A DNA stretch of 25,674 nucleotides from DATAFF01 sp036257595 (lineage in GTDB: Bacteria; Pseudomonadota; Alphaproteobacteria; Rhizobiales; Aestuariivirgaceae): the NCBI GenBank assembly GCA_036257595.1, contig DATAFF010000114.1, positions 1-25,674 of the forward strand, read 5' to 3'. Below the pieces are notes generated by a model. The model worked only from the letters and a program-made list of their open reading frames with translations. It was not told the origin of the DNA and did no database searches. A program made the position numbers and the translations under genes. Position 1 is the stretch's first letter; the number at the start of each line of letters is the position of its first letter. Shown in pieces: positions 16,639 to 24,969 of the stretch.

Positions 16639-18458
16639 GACGTACCGCCCTTGCTGTCGCCTCGACGGCGATGGTTCTGCTCGGCTCCGGTGTCGCGCTG
16701 GCGGAGCCGAAGCACGGTTGGTCGATCTTCGGTGAGCTGAAATACCCGCCCGGCTTCGCCCATTTCGACTATGTCAATCCCGACGCGCCGAAGGGCGGTC
16801 GCATCGCCACCATCGGCACATCGAGCGTCAACACCTTCGACAGCCTCAATGGCTACATCTTGCGTGGCGATCCTGCCCAGCGGCTCGACCTCCTCTTCGA
16901 CTCGCTGATGGTTCGCGCCACCGACGAGCCCGATGCGATGTATGGGCTGGTCGCATCGACGATCGACGTGCCCGAGGACGAGAGCCACGCCATCTTCACG
17001 CTGCGGCCCGAGGCGCGCTTCGCCGACGGCACGCCGCTCACTTCCAATGATGTTGTCGAGACCTTCCGGCTCCTCAAGGAGCACGGCCATGAGAACATCC
17101 GCACCTCGATCCGCGATGTCAGCAAATGCGAGGCCATCGACCAGCACACCGTGAAATACACCTTCAGCGGCGACAACCGCCGCGATCTGCCCGGCATCGT
17201 CGGCGCCCTGCCGATCTTTTCCAAGAGCTATTACCAGACTCACGACTTCACCAAATCGACCCTCGAGCCGCCACTCGGCTCAGGCCCCTACAAGGTCGGG
17301 TCGTTTCGCCAGGGCGAATCCATCACCTATCAGAAGCGCGACGACTATTGGGCCAAGGACCTCAATGTGAACCGCGGCATCTACAATTTTGGCGAGATCA
17401 GGCTCGAATATTTCCGCGACCGCACCGCCGGGCTCGAGGCCATGAAGGCGGGCGCGCTCGACCTCCGCGAGGAGTTCAGCGCCAAATCCTGGTCCACCGA
17501 GTACAACCTCAAATCCGTTTCCGACGGCCGCCTCAAGACCGAGACGCTCCCCGACGAGACTGCGACCGGCGCTCAGGGCTTCTTCCTCAATATGCGCCGC
17601 CCCACCTTCGCCGATCCGCGGGTGCGCGAAGCCTTGGGGCTTGCCTTCGATTTCGAGTGGTCGAACAAGAACATGTTCTATGGGCTCTACACGCGCACTG
17701 CCAGCATCTTCGAGAATTCCGATCTGAAGGCCGAAGGCAGCCCGACTCCCGAGGAGCTCGCCTTGCTCGAGCCGCTGCGCGGCCAGATCCCCGATGAGGC
17801 ATTCGGCCCCGTCGTGTCGCCGCCGGTGAGCGACGGCTCGGGCCTCGATCGCAAATTGCTGCAGAAGGCGAGCCGCCTCCTCGATCAGGCCGGCTGGAAG
17901 CTCAACGGCCCGCTGCGCCGCAACGACAAGGGCGAGCCGCTGCGGGTCGAGTTCCTGCTCGACGATCCGGCTTTCGAGCGCATCATCGGCCCCTATGTCC
18001 AGAGCCTGCGCCGCATCGGTGTCGACGCCTCGATCCGCATCATCGATGATGCGCAATATCAGCAGCGTCTCAAGGACTTCGATTTCGACACCTTGACCCA
18101 GCGCTTCGGCCTCGGCCAGACGCCGGGCACCGAGCTTCGTGCCTTTTTCGGCTCGGCCGCGGCATCGGCCCATGGCAGCTACAATCTCGCCGGGGTGAAG
18201 TCGCCGGCGGTCGACGGCCTGATCGACAAGGTGACGCAGGCAAAGTCGCGCAACGAGCTCAAGGTGGCCGCCCGGTCGCTCGACCGGGTGCTGCGCGCCA
18301 TGCGCTTCTGGGTGCCGCATTGGCACAAGGCGAGCCACACCGTCGCCTATTGGGACGTGTTCGGCAGGCCGGCGATCAAGCCGAAATATGACCGGGGGAT
18401 CATCGAGACGTGGTGGATCGATCCTGCCAAGGCGGCTAGTCTGAAGCGGGGGCCCTGA
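16635..18458 (+). CDS. yejA: YejA-like oligopeptide-binding protein, second copy
   Basis: A 607-residue paralogue of the preceding gene. The start is GTG at 16635, overlapping the previous stop as GTGA, which puts a clean Sec signal first: MRRTALAVASTAMVLLGSGVA, cut after ALA. The mature region begins HGWSIFGELKYPPG and repeats the hallmark HFDYVNPDAPKGGRIATIG. EPPLGSGPYKVG, VREALGLAFDFEW and GLYTRTASIFENS align block by block with copy one. The two copies are clearly diverged in ligand-lobe sequence, so different ligands are plausible. It sits 13 nt before yejB and could be the main partner of the permease, possibly a YepA equivalent. That assignment needs a phylogeny. Confidence 0.88.
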   Translation: MRRTALAVASTAMVLLGSGVALAEPKHGWSIFGELKYPPGFAHFDYVNPDAPKGGRIATIGTSSVNTFDSLNGYILRGDPAQRLDLLFDSLMVRATDEPDAMYGLVASTIDVPEDESHAIFTLRPEARFADGTPLTSNDVVETFRLLKEHGHENIRTSIRDVSKCEAIDQHTVKYTFSGDNRRDLPGIVGALPIFSKSYYQTHDFTKSTLEPPLGSGPYKVGSFRQGESITYQKRDDYWAKDLNVNRGIYNFGEIRLEYFRDRTAGLEAMKAGALDLREEFSAKSWSTEYNLKSVSDGRLKTETLPDETATGAQGFFLNMRRPTFADPRVREALGLAFDFEWSNKNMFYGLYTRTASIFENSDLKAEGSPTPEELALLEPLRGQIPDEAFGPVVSPPVSDGSGLDRKLLQKASRLLDQAGWKLNGPLRRNDKGEPLRVEFLLDDPAFERIIGPYVQSLRRIGVDASIRIIDDAQYQQRLKDFDFDTLTQRFGLGQTPGTELRAFFGSAAASAHGSYNLAGVKSPAVDGLIDKVTQAKSRNELKVAARSLDRVLRAMRFWVPHWHKASHTVAYWDVFGRPAIKPKYDRGIIETWWIDPAKAASLKRGP

Positions 18459-18471
18459 AGTCAGAGACTGA

Positions 18472-19587
18472 ATGGCGACCTATATTCTGAGGCGACTGCT
18501 GTTGATAGCCCCGACTCTGTTCGGGATGCTGCTCCTTTCCTTCATCCTCATCCAGTTCACCCCTGGCGGACCGGTGGAGCGGGTGCTGGCCCAGCTTCAG
18601 GGCACCGACGTCGGTGCCACCGCCCGCATCGGCGGCTCCAATGCCGGCGAGGCGGGTGGCGCCAATGCCTCCGCCGGCGCCGCGGGCGATGCCGGCATGG
18701 CCGGCAAATATCGCGGCGCTCAGGGGCTCGATCCGGAGTTCATCAAGAAGCTCGAGAAGCAGTTCGGTTTCGACAAGCCGGCCTATGTCCGCTTCTTCAT
18801 GATGCTGCGCGACTATCTCACCTTCAATTTCGGCCAGAGCTATTTTCGCGACGTCTCGGTCCTCCACCTGATCATCGAGAAAATGCCGGTATCGATCTCG
18901 CTCGGCCTCTGGCTCACCTTGATCTCCTATCTCGTTTCGGTGCCGCTCGGCGTCGCCAAGGCAGTGCGCGACGGCTCGACCTTCGACGTCTGGACCTCGG
19001 CCGTCATCATCGGCGGCTATGCCATTCCGGGTTTCATACTGGCGGTGCTGCTGATCGTGCTGTTCGCCGGCGGCTCCTATTGGAGCATCTTTCCGCTGCG
19101 CGGCCTGACCTCGGACAATTTCGATGAGTTGTCGCTTCTCGGCAAGATCGGCGACTACGCTTGGCATCTGGTGCTGCCGCTGACCGCGCTTGGCGTCGGC
19201 TCCTTCGCCACCATGACGCTTCTCACCAAGAACTCGTTCCTCGACGAGATTCGCAAGCAATATGTCATGACGGCGCGCGCCAAGGGCCTGAGCGAGAACC
19301 AGGTCCTCTACCGCCACGTCTTCCGCAATGCCATGCTGATCGTGATCGCCGGTTTTCCGGGTGCCTTTGTCGGCGCCTTCTTTTCCGGCTCGCTGTTGAT
19401 CGAGACCATCTTCTCGCTGGATGGTCTCGGCCTTCTCGGCTGGCGCGCGGCGATCGACCGCGACTATCCGGTGCTCTTCGCCACCCTCTACATTTTCGGG
19501 CTGTTCGGCCTCCTCACCAATCTCCTGAGCGACATTCTCTACACGCTGATCGATCCCCGCATCGATTTCGAGACGCGGGAGGTCTGA
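18472..19587 (+). CDS. yejB: YejB oligopeptide/microcin C ABC transporter permease
   Basis: A 371-residue inner-membrane permease, strongly YejB-like. It starts YILRRLLLIAPTLFGM, then FTPGGPVERVLAQ. A Gly/Ala/Asn-rich periplasmic insert (about residues 48-82) leads to YRGAQGLDPEFIKKLEKQFG; I recall a similar low-complexity insert in E. coli YejB. About six membrane segments follow. The EAA-type loop near KNSFLDEIRKQYVMTARAKG contacts the ATPase, and the C-terminus YTLIDPRIDFE is also family-typical. The gene lies between the second yejA and yejE with only a few bases on each side, so all five yej genes form one operon. Confidence 0.94.
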   Translation: MATYILRRLLLIAPTLFGMLLLSFILIQFTPGGPVERVLAQLQGTDVGATARIGGSNAGEAGGANASAGAAGDAGMAGKYRGAQGLDPEFIKKLEKQFGFDKPAYVRFFMMLRDYLTFNFGQSYFRDVSVLHLIIEKMPVSISLGLWLTLISYLVSVPLGVAKAVRDGSTFDVWTSAVIIGGYAIPGFILAVLLIVLFAGGSYWSIFPLRGLTSDNFDELSLLGKIGDYAWHLVLPLTALGVGSFATMTLLTKNSFLDEIRKQYVMTARAKGLSENQVLYRHVFRNAMLIVIAGFPGAFVGAFFSGSLLIETIFSLDGLGLLGWRAAIDRDYPVLFATLYIFGLFGLLTNLLSDILYTLIDPRIDFETREV

Positions 19588-19593
19588 GGCACG

Positions 19594-20721
19594 ATGCGGG
19601 CGATCACCAGCGAGCCGCGCCGCGGCAAATGGCTGACCGGGATCAATCTCCGGCGCTGGCAACTCTTTCGCGGCAACAAGCGCGGCTTCTGGTCGTTCTG
19701 GATCTTCATGGTGCTGTTCGTGGCGAGCCTGTTCGCCGAGTTCATCGCCAATGACCGCCCGATCGTCGCCTATTACAAGGGCGAGTGGCTCTATCCGATC
19801 CTTGTCGATTATCCGGAGGAGAAGTTCGGCGGCTTCTACGCCGTCACCGATTTTCGTGACGCCATGATCCAGCAGGAGGTCGAGAGCAATGGCTGGATGG
19901 TCTGGCCGCCCATCCGCTACAGCTATCGCACGGTGAACACCGAGCTGCCCTTCCCGGCGCCGTCGCCGCCCGCCTTCAGCCTCACCCGCGCCGAGGCCTG
20001 CGCCAAATATCAGAACGGCGTCAACGACAAGAACTGCGTCTTCGGCAACATGAACTGGCTCGGCACCGACGATCAGGGCCGCGATGTCATTGCCCGCCTG
20101 ATCTACGGCTTCCGCATCTCGGTGCTGTTCGGCTTGAGCCTCACCATCGCCTCCTCGATCATCGGCGTCATAGCCGGCGCCGTGCAGGGCTATTTCGGTG
20201 GCTGGGTCGACCTGGTGTTCCAGCGGCTGATCGAGATCTGGACGTCGGTGCCGACCCTCTATCTCCTCATGATTCTCGCCGCCTTCATCGCTCCCAATTT
20301 CTGGATCCTGCTTGCCATCATGCTCCTGTTCTCCTGGACCTCGCTGGTCGGCGTGGTCCGGGCCGAGTTCCTGCGCGGCCGCAATTTCGAATATGTCCGG
20401 GCGGCGCGCGCCCTCGGCCTCTCCGACCGCAAAATCATGTTCAAGCACATCCTGCCCAACGCCATGGTGGCGACGCTGACCTTCATGCCGTTCATCGCCT
20501 CGGCCTCGATCGTGACCCTGACCTCGCTCGACTTTCTTGGCTTTGGCCTGCCGCCCGGCTCTCCCTCGCTCGGCGAGCTGATGGCGCAGGGCAAGAGCAA
20601 TCTCCGCGCTCCCTGGCTCGGCATCACCAGCTTCGTCGTCGTTTCCCTGATGTTGTCGCTGCTCGTCTTCGTCGGCGAAGCGGTGCGCGATGCCTTCGAT
20701 CCGCGAAAGACCTTCCGGTGA
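19594..20721 (+). CDS. yejE: YejE oligopeptide/microcin C ABC transporter permease
   Basis: A 375-residue permease that pairs with YejB. The N-terminal LRRWQLFRGNKRGFWSFWIF opens the first membrane segment. A long periplasmic domain (about residues 55-145) contains NDRPIVAYYKGEWLYP and FGGFYAVTDF, both YejE features. NWLGTDDQGRDVIARLIYGF is the DppC/OppC-like motif before the core, and the EAA loop reads EYVRAARALGLSDRKIMFKH. Five further membrane segments are visible. It begins 6 nt after yejB with GAGG nearby, and its TGA overlaps the yejF ATG as TGATG. Confidence 0.94.
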   Translation: MRAITSEPRRGKWLTGINLRRWQLFRGNKRGFWSFWIFMVLFVASLFAEFIANDRPIVAYYKGEWLYPILVDYPEEKFGGFYAVTDFRDAMIQQEVESNGWMVWPPIRYSYRTVNTELPFPAPSPPAFSLTRAEACAKYQNGVNDKNCVFGNMNWLGTDDQGRDVIARLIYGFRISVLFGLSLTIASSIIGVIAGAVQGYFGGWVDLVFQRLIEIWTSVPTLYLLMILAAFIAPNFWILLAIMLLFSWTSLVGVVRAEFLRGRNFEYVRAARALGLSDRKIMFKHILPNAMVATLTFMPFIASASIVTLTSLDFLGFGLPPGSPSLGELMAQGKSNLRAPWLGITSFVVVSLMLSLLVFVGEAVRDAFDPRKTFR

Positions 20722-22349
20722 TGAGCGAGCCGCTTCTCATCGTCGACAATCTCGCGGTCGATTTTCACCAGGGCGCCACCGTCACCCGTGCGGTCAAGGG
20801 CGTGTCCTTCTCGCTCAGCAAGGGCGAGACCCTGGCACTGGTTGGCGAATCCGGTTCCGGCAAGTCGGTCACCGCCCTGTCGATCCTCAAGCTCCTGCCC
20901 TATCCTTCCGCTAGCCATCCCACCGGCTCCGTCCGCTTTCGTGGCGAGGAGCTGCTCGATGCCGACGAGCGCGACCTGCGCAAGGTGCGCGGCAACGACA
21001 TCACCATGGTGTTCCAGGAGCCGATGACGTCGCTCAACCCGCTGCACACGGTGGAGCGGCAGATCGGCGAGGTCCTCGACCTGCACCAGGGCCTCACCGG
21101 GGCGAGGGCGCGCCAGCGTACCATCGAGCTGCTCGGCCTGGTCGGTATCCGCGATCCCGAATCGCGCCTCGACAGCTTCCCCCATCAACTTTCCGGCGGC
21201 CAGCGCCAACGCGTCATGATCGCCATGGCGCTCGCCAACAATCCCGACCTCCTGATCGCTGACGAGCCGACGACCGCGCTCGATGTCACCGTCCAGGCGC
21301 AGATCCTCGAGCTCCTGCGGCGTCTGCGCCGCGAGACCGGGATGGCGCTGCTGCTCATCACGCATGATCTTGGCATTGTCCGCCACATGGCCGATCGGGT
21401 CGCGGTTATGCGTCACGGCGAGATCGTCGAATTGGGCGTGACCAAAGAGGTGTTCGCCAATCCGCAGCATCCTTACACCCGACAGCTCATCGATGCCGAG
21501 CCCAAGGGAAGGCCGCCTCCCTTTGTTCCCTCCGCGCCGGTGATCGTCGAAGCCCGCCGCCTCAAGGTCTGGTTCCCGATCAAGCGCGGCTTGCTGAGAC
21601 GCACCGTCGGATATGTCAAGGCGGTGGACGGCGTCGACGTCCGGGTGCGCGCCGGCCAGACGCTCGGCGTCGTCGGCGAGTCGGGTTCCGGCAAGACCAC
21701 TCTCGGTCTTGCTCTCCTGCGGCTCACCTCCTCGGAAGGTCCGATCCTCTATCTTGGCCGCCACATCGAGGCCTTTCAGAGTCGCGAGATGCGCCCGTTG
21801 CGCAAGGAGATGCAGATCGTCTTCCAGGACCCCTATGGCTCGCTGTCGCCACGCCTGTCGATTCGTCAGATCGTCGAGGAAGGCCTGCTGATCCAGAACC
21901 CGGCCATGACTGCCGAGGAGCGCGAGCAGCGGGTTTCGCTCGCCTTGCAGGAGGTCGGCATCGACCCCGCCTCGATGGAACGCTACCCCCACGAATTCTC
22001 GGGCGGCCAGCGCCAGCGCATCGCCATTGCCAGAGCCATGGTGCTCGAACCGAAATTCGTCATGCTGGACGAGCCGACCAGCGCCCTCGACATGTCGGTG
22101 CAGGCCCAGATCGTCGACCTGCTACGCCACCTTCAGGAGCGCCACGACCTCGCCTATCTCTTTATCAGCCATGATCTCAAGGTGGTCCGGGCACTCGCCA
22201 ACGAGGTCATCGTGATGCGCAATGGCGAGGTGGTGGAGCAGGGGGCGGCCGCCGACATTTTCGACCGGCCGCAAAGCGACTACACCAAAGCGCTGCTCGC
22301 CGCTGCCCTCCATCTCCGCACTGCCCCGGTCGATGTGGTGCGGCAATAG
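20721..22349 (+). CDS. yejF: YejF dual ATP-binding protein of the oligopeptide/microcin C transporter
   Basis: A 542-residue fusion of two ABC ATPases that drives the YejBE permease. Domain one has Walker A GESGSGKS (42-49), signature LSGGQ (157-161) and Walker B Asp181-Glu182. Domain two has Walker A GESGSGKT (319-326), signature FSGGQ (426-430) and Asp450-Glu451. Each domain ends in an OppD/OppF-type extension, the first with NPQHPYTRQLI. All nucleotide-binding motifs are intact in both halves. I prefer the ATG at 20721 over the GTG directly before it (20718), because MSEPLLIVDNL matches the usual N-terminus. It is the last gene of the yej operon and converges with the NlpC/P60 gene. Confidence 0.94.
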   Translation: MSEPLLIVDNLAVDFHQGATVTRAVKGVSFSLSKGETLALVGESGSGKSVTALSILKLLPYPSASHPTGSVRFRGEELLDADERDLRKVRGNDITMVFQEPMTSLNPLHTVERQIGEVLDLHQGLTGARARQRTIELLGLVGIRDPESRLDSFPHQLSGGQRQRVMIAMALANNPDLLIADEPTTALDVTVQAQILELLRRLRRETGMALLLITHDLGIVRHMADRVAVMRHGEIVELGVTKEVFANPQHPYTRQLIDAEPKGRPPPFVPSAPVIVEARRLKVWFPIKRGLLRRTVGYVKAVDGVDVRVRAGQTLGVVGESGSGKTTLGLALLRLTSSEGPILYLGRHIEAFQSREMRPLRKEMQIVFQDPYGSLSPRLSIRQIVEEGLLIQNPAMTAEEREQRVSLALQEVGIDPASMERYPHEFSGGQRQRIAIARAMVLEPKFVMLDEPTSALDMSVQAQIVDLLRHLQERHDLAYLFISHDLKVVRALANEVIVMRNGEVVEQGAAADIFDRPQSDYTKALLAAALHLRTAPVDVVRQ

Positions 22350-22370
22350 GCTGTAGGCATTAGGCAAACA

Positions 22371-22393
22371 GGCAGTATCTGGCGCCTACTGCC
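22371..22393. terminator. Candidate hairpin between convergent yejF and NlpC/P60 genes
   Basis: GGCAGTA (22371-22377) and TACTGCC (22387-22393) form a perfect 7-bp stem with a 9-nt loop, 21 nt after the yejF stop and covering the stop codon of the opposing gene. No T-run follows on either strand, so it is a weak bidirectional terminator candidate. Confidence 0.4.
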
Positions 22394-23180
22394 GACTGCC
22401 GACTGCCTCTATCCGCCTGACGCTCGTCACGGCGCCATGGCCGCCGGCGATCCGCGCGATCGTCTCCGACAAAGGCTCGATCACCACCTTCATATGATGA
22501 CCATTGGCATGAATGATCAGCATCCCGTCGAGCATCATGCCGACATGGCCCTTCCAGAACACCAGATCACCCCGCCGAAGCGTGACGTTGCGCCAGCCCT
22601 CGAGCGATCGTCCCACTGCCGCTTCGATCATATGGCTGTCGCGTGGCGAGGCAATCCCGCAAGCCTGCAGCGACAGCTGCACGAGACCCGAGCAGTCGAG
22701 GCCTTCATAGGACTTGCCGCCCCACAGATAAGGTGCATTGACAAACCCCTCCGCCACTGCCCCGGGATCGGCGGCGAGCGTGCCGAGCGGCACCATCGTC
22801 GAGCGCAGCACATAACCGCCGCCATCGAGCTGCGCGAACCGATCGTCGGCATCGCCATCGCTCACCGCGACCCGGCAATTGAGATAGAGCGCACCGAGCG
22901 GCGGCGACTTGATGTCCGGTCCGCTGAACCGGAAGGTCTTGGCAACGGTGATCCGGTGGCTCGGCGCCCTTCCCGGCGCGCCCAGCACTGCGCGCGGCAG
23001 ATAGCCGACATAGCCGTCCTCCTCGAGCTCCGCCTTGACGAAGGCATCATCGCTGTCCTCGACCTGCACCCGCTCGCCGAGCAGCGCCTCGGTCACCAGA
23101 CCGGAATTGGCATCCGCCGCCTTGCGCATCGGCGCAATCGGCGTCGCGATCACCCGCAGCACCCGCCCCTCCTCTGTCAT
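22386..23180 (-). CDS. Cytoplasmic NlpC/P60 cell-wall peptidase with SH3-like domains
   Basis: A 264-residue protein with no signal peptide or membrane segment. Residues 5-125 look like one or two bacterial SH3-type domains (APMRKAADANSGLVTEALLG; VGYLPRAVLG). The NlpC/P60 catalytic domain starts near 145 with NAPYLWGGKSYEGLDCSGLV. The triad is Cys163 (DCSG), His212 (KGHVGM) and His224 (IHANG). Relatives such as YkfC cleave the gamma-D-Glu-diaminoacid bond of imported murein peptides after an L-Ala is exposed. A cytoplasmic location fits that use rather than wall cleavage. The start overlaps the stop of the MarR gene as ATGA (23177-23180). The C-terminal tail is made from the heptamer repeat. 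Confidence 0.88.
   Translation of the reverse strand: MTEEGRVLRVIATPIAPMRKAADANSGLVTEALLGERVQVEDSDDAFVKAELEEDGYVGYLPRAVLGAPGRAPSHRITVAKTFRFSGPDIKSPPLGALYLNCRVAVSDGDADDRFAQLDGGGYVLRSTMVPLGTLAADPGAVAEGFVNAPYLWGGKSYEGLDCSGLVQLSLQACGIASPRDSHMIEAAVGRSLEGWRNVTLRRGDLVFWKGHVGMMLDGMLIIHANGHHMKVVIEPLSETIARIAGGHGAVTSVRRIEAVGSRQ
22388..22408. repeat. Short tandem heptamer repeat (ACTGCCG)
   Basis: Two perfect ACTGCCG units (22388-22401) and a third truncated copy (ACTGCCT, 22402-22408) lie in tandem. On the minus strand they encode the last residues of the NlpC/P60 protein (EAVGSRQ). To the left, TAGGCATTAGGCAAACAGGCAG (split here as TAGGCAT, TAGGCAA and ACAGGCAG) looks like inverted, decayed versions of the same unit, so the yejF/NlpC junction is a small degenerate repeat cluster. 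Confidence 0.55.
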
Positions 23181-23536
23181 GCGACCATCCGGCCGATCTC
23201 GCCGGCGCAGCTGGTGATCGTATCGCCCAGTCGCTCGATGAACAGCGCGCCCTTCAGCGTGCGCTGCACCAGCACATTGCGCCGATCCGCCTCATCGCGC
23301 CGCCGCCCCAGGAGCCCCTGCTTGCCCATCGCGTCGAGCGCCCGCGTGATCACCGGCTTGGTCACCCTGAGCCGCTGCGCCAGCGCCCGCACCGTGTGCG
23401 GCGGCGCCTCGAGATAGACGATGAGCAGGATCGCCAGCTGCCGCGCCGACAGATCCGGCTCGTCGTCGGTCACCAGATGCAGGTTGACGGCGTGCCACAG
23501 GCGGAGCGCCTCTGCCGTGGTCAATTGCAGGCTCAT
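23177..23536 (-). CDS. Small MarR-type winged-helix regulator
   Basis: A protein of about 119 residues with a winged helix-turn-helix: LSARQLAILLIVYLEAPPHT, then VRALAQRLRVTKPVITRALD as the recognition helix region, and LGRRRDEADRRNVLVQRTLK as the wing. This pattern is typical of MarR-family ligand-responsive repressors, though it is shorter than the usual 140-150 residues. I chose the ATG at 23536 (MSLQLTTAEALRLWHAV); AAGGG lies about 12 nt before it, and a TTG closer to that site is an alternative. It sits between the aminopeptidase and NlpC/P60 genes, overlapping the latter by 4 nt, so it probably regulates this operon or the facing yej operon. Confidence 0.75.
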   Translation of the reverse strand: MSLQLTTAEALRLWHAVNLHLVTDDEPDLSARQLAILLIVYLEAPPHTVRALAQRLRVTKPVITRALDAMGKQGLLGRRRDEADRRNVLVQRTLKGALFIERLGDTITSCAGEIGRMVA

Positions 23537-23583
23537 GGCAATGGGCAACCCTTGCGCGGGATTCGTTTCGGAGCCGTTCCATT

Positions 23584-24969
23584 CTAGGCGGGCCAGCGTT
23601 CCCGGCAAAGCGAAAACAGCGCCCTGATCCCCTGCGCATCGCCGCCGACCGGCCGTCCGGGCTTGGCCGTCGGAGTCCAGGCGAAGATGTCGAAATGCGC
23701 GTAGCTTCGCGCCCGCTCGACAAATCTTCGAAGGAACAGGGCGGCGGTGATCGACCCGGCAAAGCCCGACGACCCGGCATTGTTGAGGTCGGCGATCTTG
23801 CTCTCGAACAGCGCGTTGTAGGGACGCCACAGCGGCAGTCGCCACAGCGGATCGTTCTCCGCCCTGCCATGGCTGGCGAGCGACTCCGCCAACCGGTCGT
23901 CGTCGGTATAGAAGGGCGGCAGGTCCGGACCAAGCGCCACCCGCGCCGCGCCGGTCAGGGTCGCCATGTCGATCATCAGATCCGGCGCTTCCTCGTCGGC
24001 CAGTGCCAGCGCGTCTGCCAGGATCAGCCGGCCCTCGGCATCGGTGTTGCCGATCTCGACGGTGAGCCCCTTGCGGCTCCTGAGAATGTCGCCCGGCCGA
24101 AAGGCGCTGCCGGAGATCGCGTTGTCGACTGCGGGAATGAGCACTCTGAGGCGCACCGGTAGGCGCGCTTCCATGATCAGCGCCGCCAGGCCGAGGACAT
24201 TGGCAGCACCTCCCATGTCCTTCTTCATCAGCAGCATGTTGGCGGACGGCTTGATATCGAGGCCGCCGGTGTCGAAGGTGACGCCCTTTCCCACCAGCGT
24301 CAGCTTCGGCTGATCGGGCTCGCCGCTCGTGAAATCGATAAGCCGCGGCGGCCGGCTGCTCGCCGCCCCCACCGCATGAATCAGCGGAAACCCCTCGGCC
24401 AGCGCCTCGCCGGCAGTAATGCTGAAGCTTGCCCCATGGCGTTCGGCCACCCCGCGGGCCACCGCTTCGAGCTCTGCCGGTCCGAGATCATTGGCCGGCC
24501 TGTTGATGAGGTCCCTGACCAGTGTGACCGCGGCCGTGGTCGACCGCAGCGCCGGCGCATCGACCCCGCGCGGTGCGGCAAGGCTCGCCGCGCTGCGCGC
24601 TGCCGTCCGATAACGGGTGAACTCATAGGCTTCGAGCAGCCAGCCGAGCGCCGCCAGCCGCTCATCGGCAATGCCCTCGGCAAAGCTGTAGGTGCCGGCA
24701 GGCAGGAGTCTCGCAAGCTTGCCGGGGAGAAACGGGTCGGCCGGGTCCTCCCCGCCGAGCCCGAACAACACCTGCGCCACCTGGCCCTGCTCGTCCGGGC
24801 AGACCAGCACCCGCCCGCTCTCCGCCTTGAACTGATTGGCCTTGGCCCAGGCCGCCTGCCGTGGCGGAAGCTCGGCGAGCGCCTGATCGAGACCCGCGGT
24901 CCGGCAGGCGATGATCGGCACGGCGCCCTCGGCGGCATCGGCATCGAGCAGAATCTCGGCAGGGTCCAT
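23584..24969 (-). CDS. M17 leucyl aminopeptidase family protein
   Basis: A 461-residue dizinc aminopeptidase that removes N-terminal residues from peptides in the cytoplasm. The catalytic domain holds VGKGVTFDTGGLDIK, KKDMGG and NTDAEGR. By comparison with E. coli PepA the metal ligands are Lys228, Asp233, Asp251, Asp310 and Glu312, with catalytic Lys240 and Arg314, and all are present. The N-terminal domain (1-150) is diverged, as is common. GGAGGAG lies about 12 nt before the ATG. It is the first gene of a minus-strand operon with the MarR regulator (47 nt gap) and NlpC/P60. It is somewhat shorter than E. coli PepA (503), closer to PepB-type or alphaproteobacterial M17 enzymes. Confidence 0.93.
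   Translation of the reverse strand: MDPAEILLDADAAEGAVPIIACRTAGLDQALAELPPRQAAWAKANQFKAESGRVLVCPDEQGQVAQVLFGLGGEDPADPFLPGKLARLLPAGTYSFAEGIADERLAALGWLLEAYEFTRYRTAARSAASLAAPRGVDAPALRSTTAAVTLVRDLINRPANDLGPAELEAVARGVAERHGASFSITAGEALAEGFPLIHAVGAASSRPPRLIDFTSGEPDQPKLTLVGKGVTFDTGGLDIKPSANMLLMKKDMGGAANVLGLAALIMEARLPVRLRVLIPAVDNAISGSAFRPGDILRSRKGLTVEIGNTDAEGRLILADALALADEEAPDLMIDMATLTGAARVALGPDLPPFYTDDDRLAESLASHGRAENDPLWRLPLWRPYNALFESKIADLNNAGSSGFAGSITAALFLRRFVERARSYAHFDIFAWTPTAKPGRPVGGDAQGIRALFSLCRERWPA

Noticed and set aside
18612..18717. Gly/Ala/Asn-rich low-complexity stretch in YejB as a possible insertion
   Set aside because: It is in frame and lies in the periplasmic loop where I recall a similar Gly-rich insert in E. 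coli YejB, so it seems to be a family feature.
18436..20448. A 670-codon open frame on the minus strand across yejB and yejE
   Set aside because: It is antisense to two genes with clear family motifs, and its translation is rich in Glu, Asp, Arg, Gly and His with no recognisable motif or hydrophobic core. Such long shadows are common opposite high-GC coding sequence.
20259..21992. A 577-codon minus-strand open frame opposite yejE and yejF
   Set aside because: It spans the junction of two well-supported genes and shows only composition-driven low-complexity sequence.
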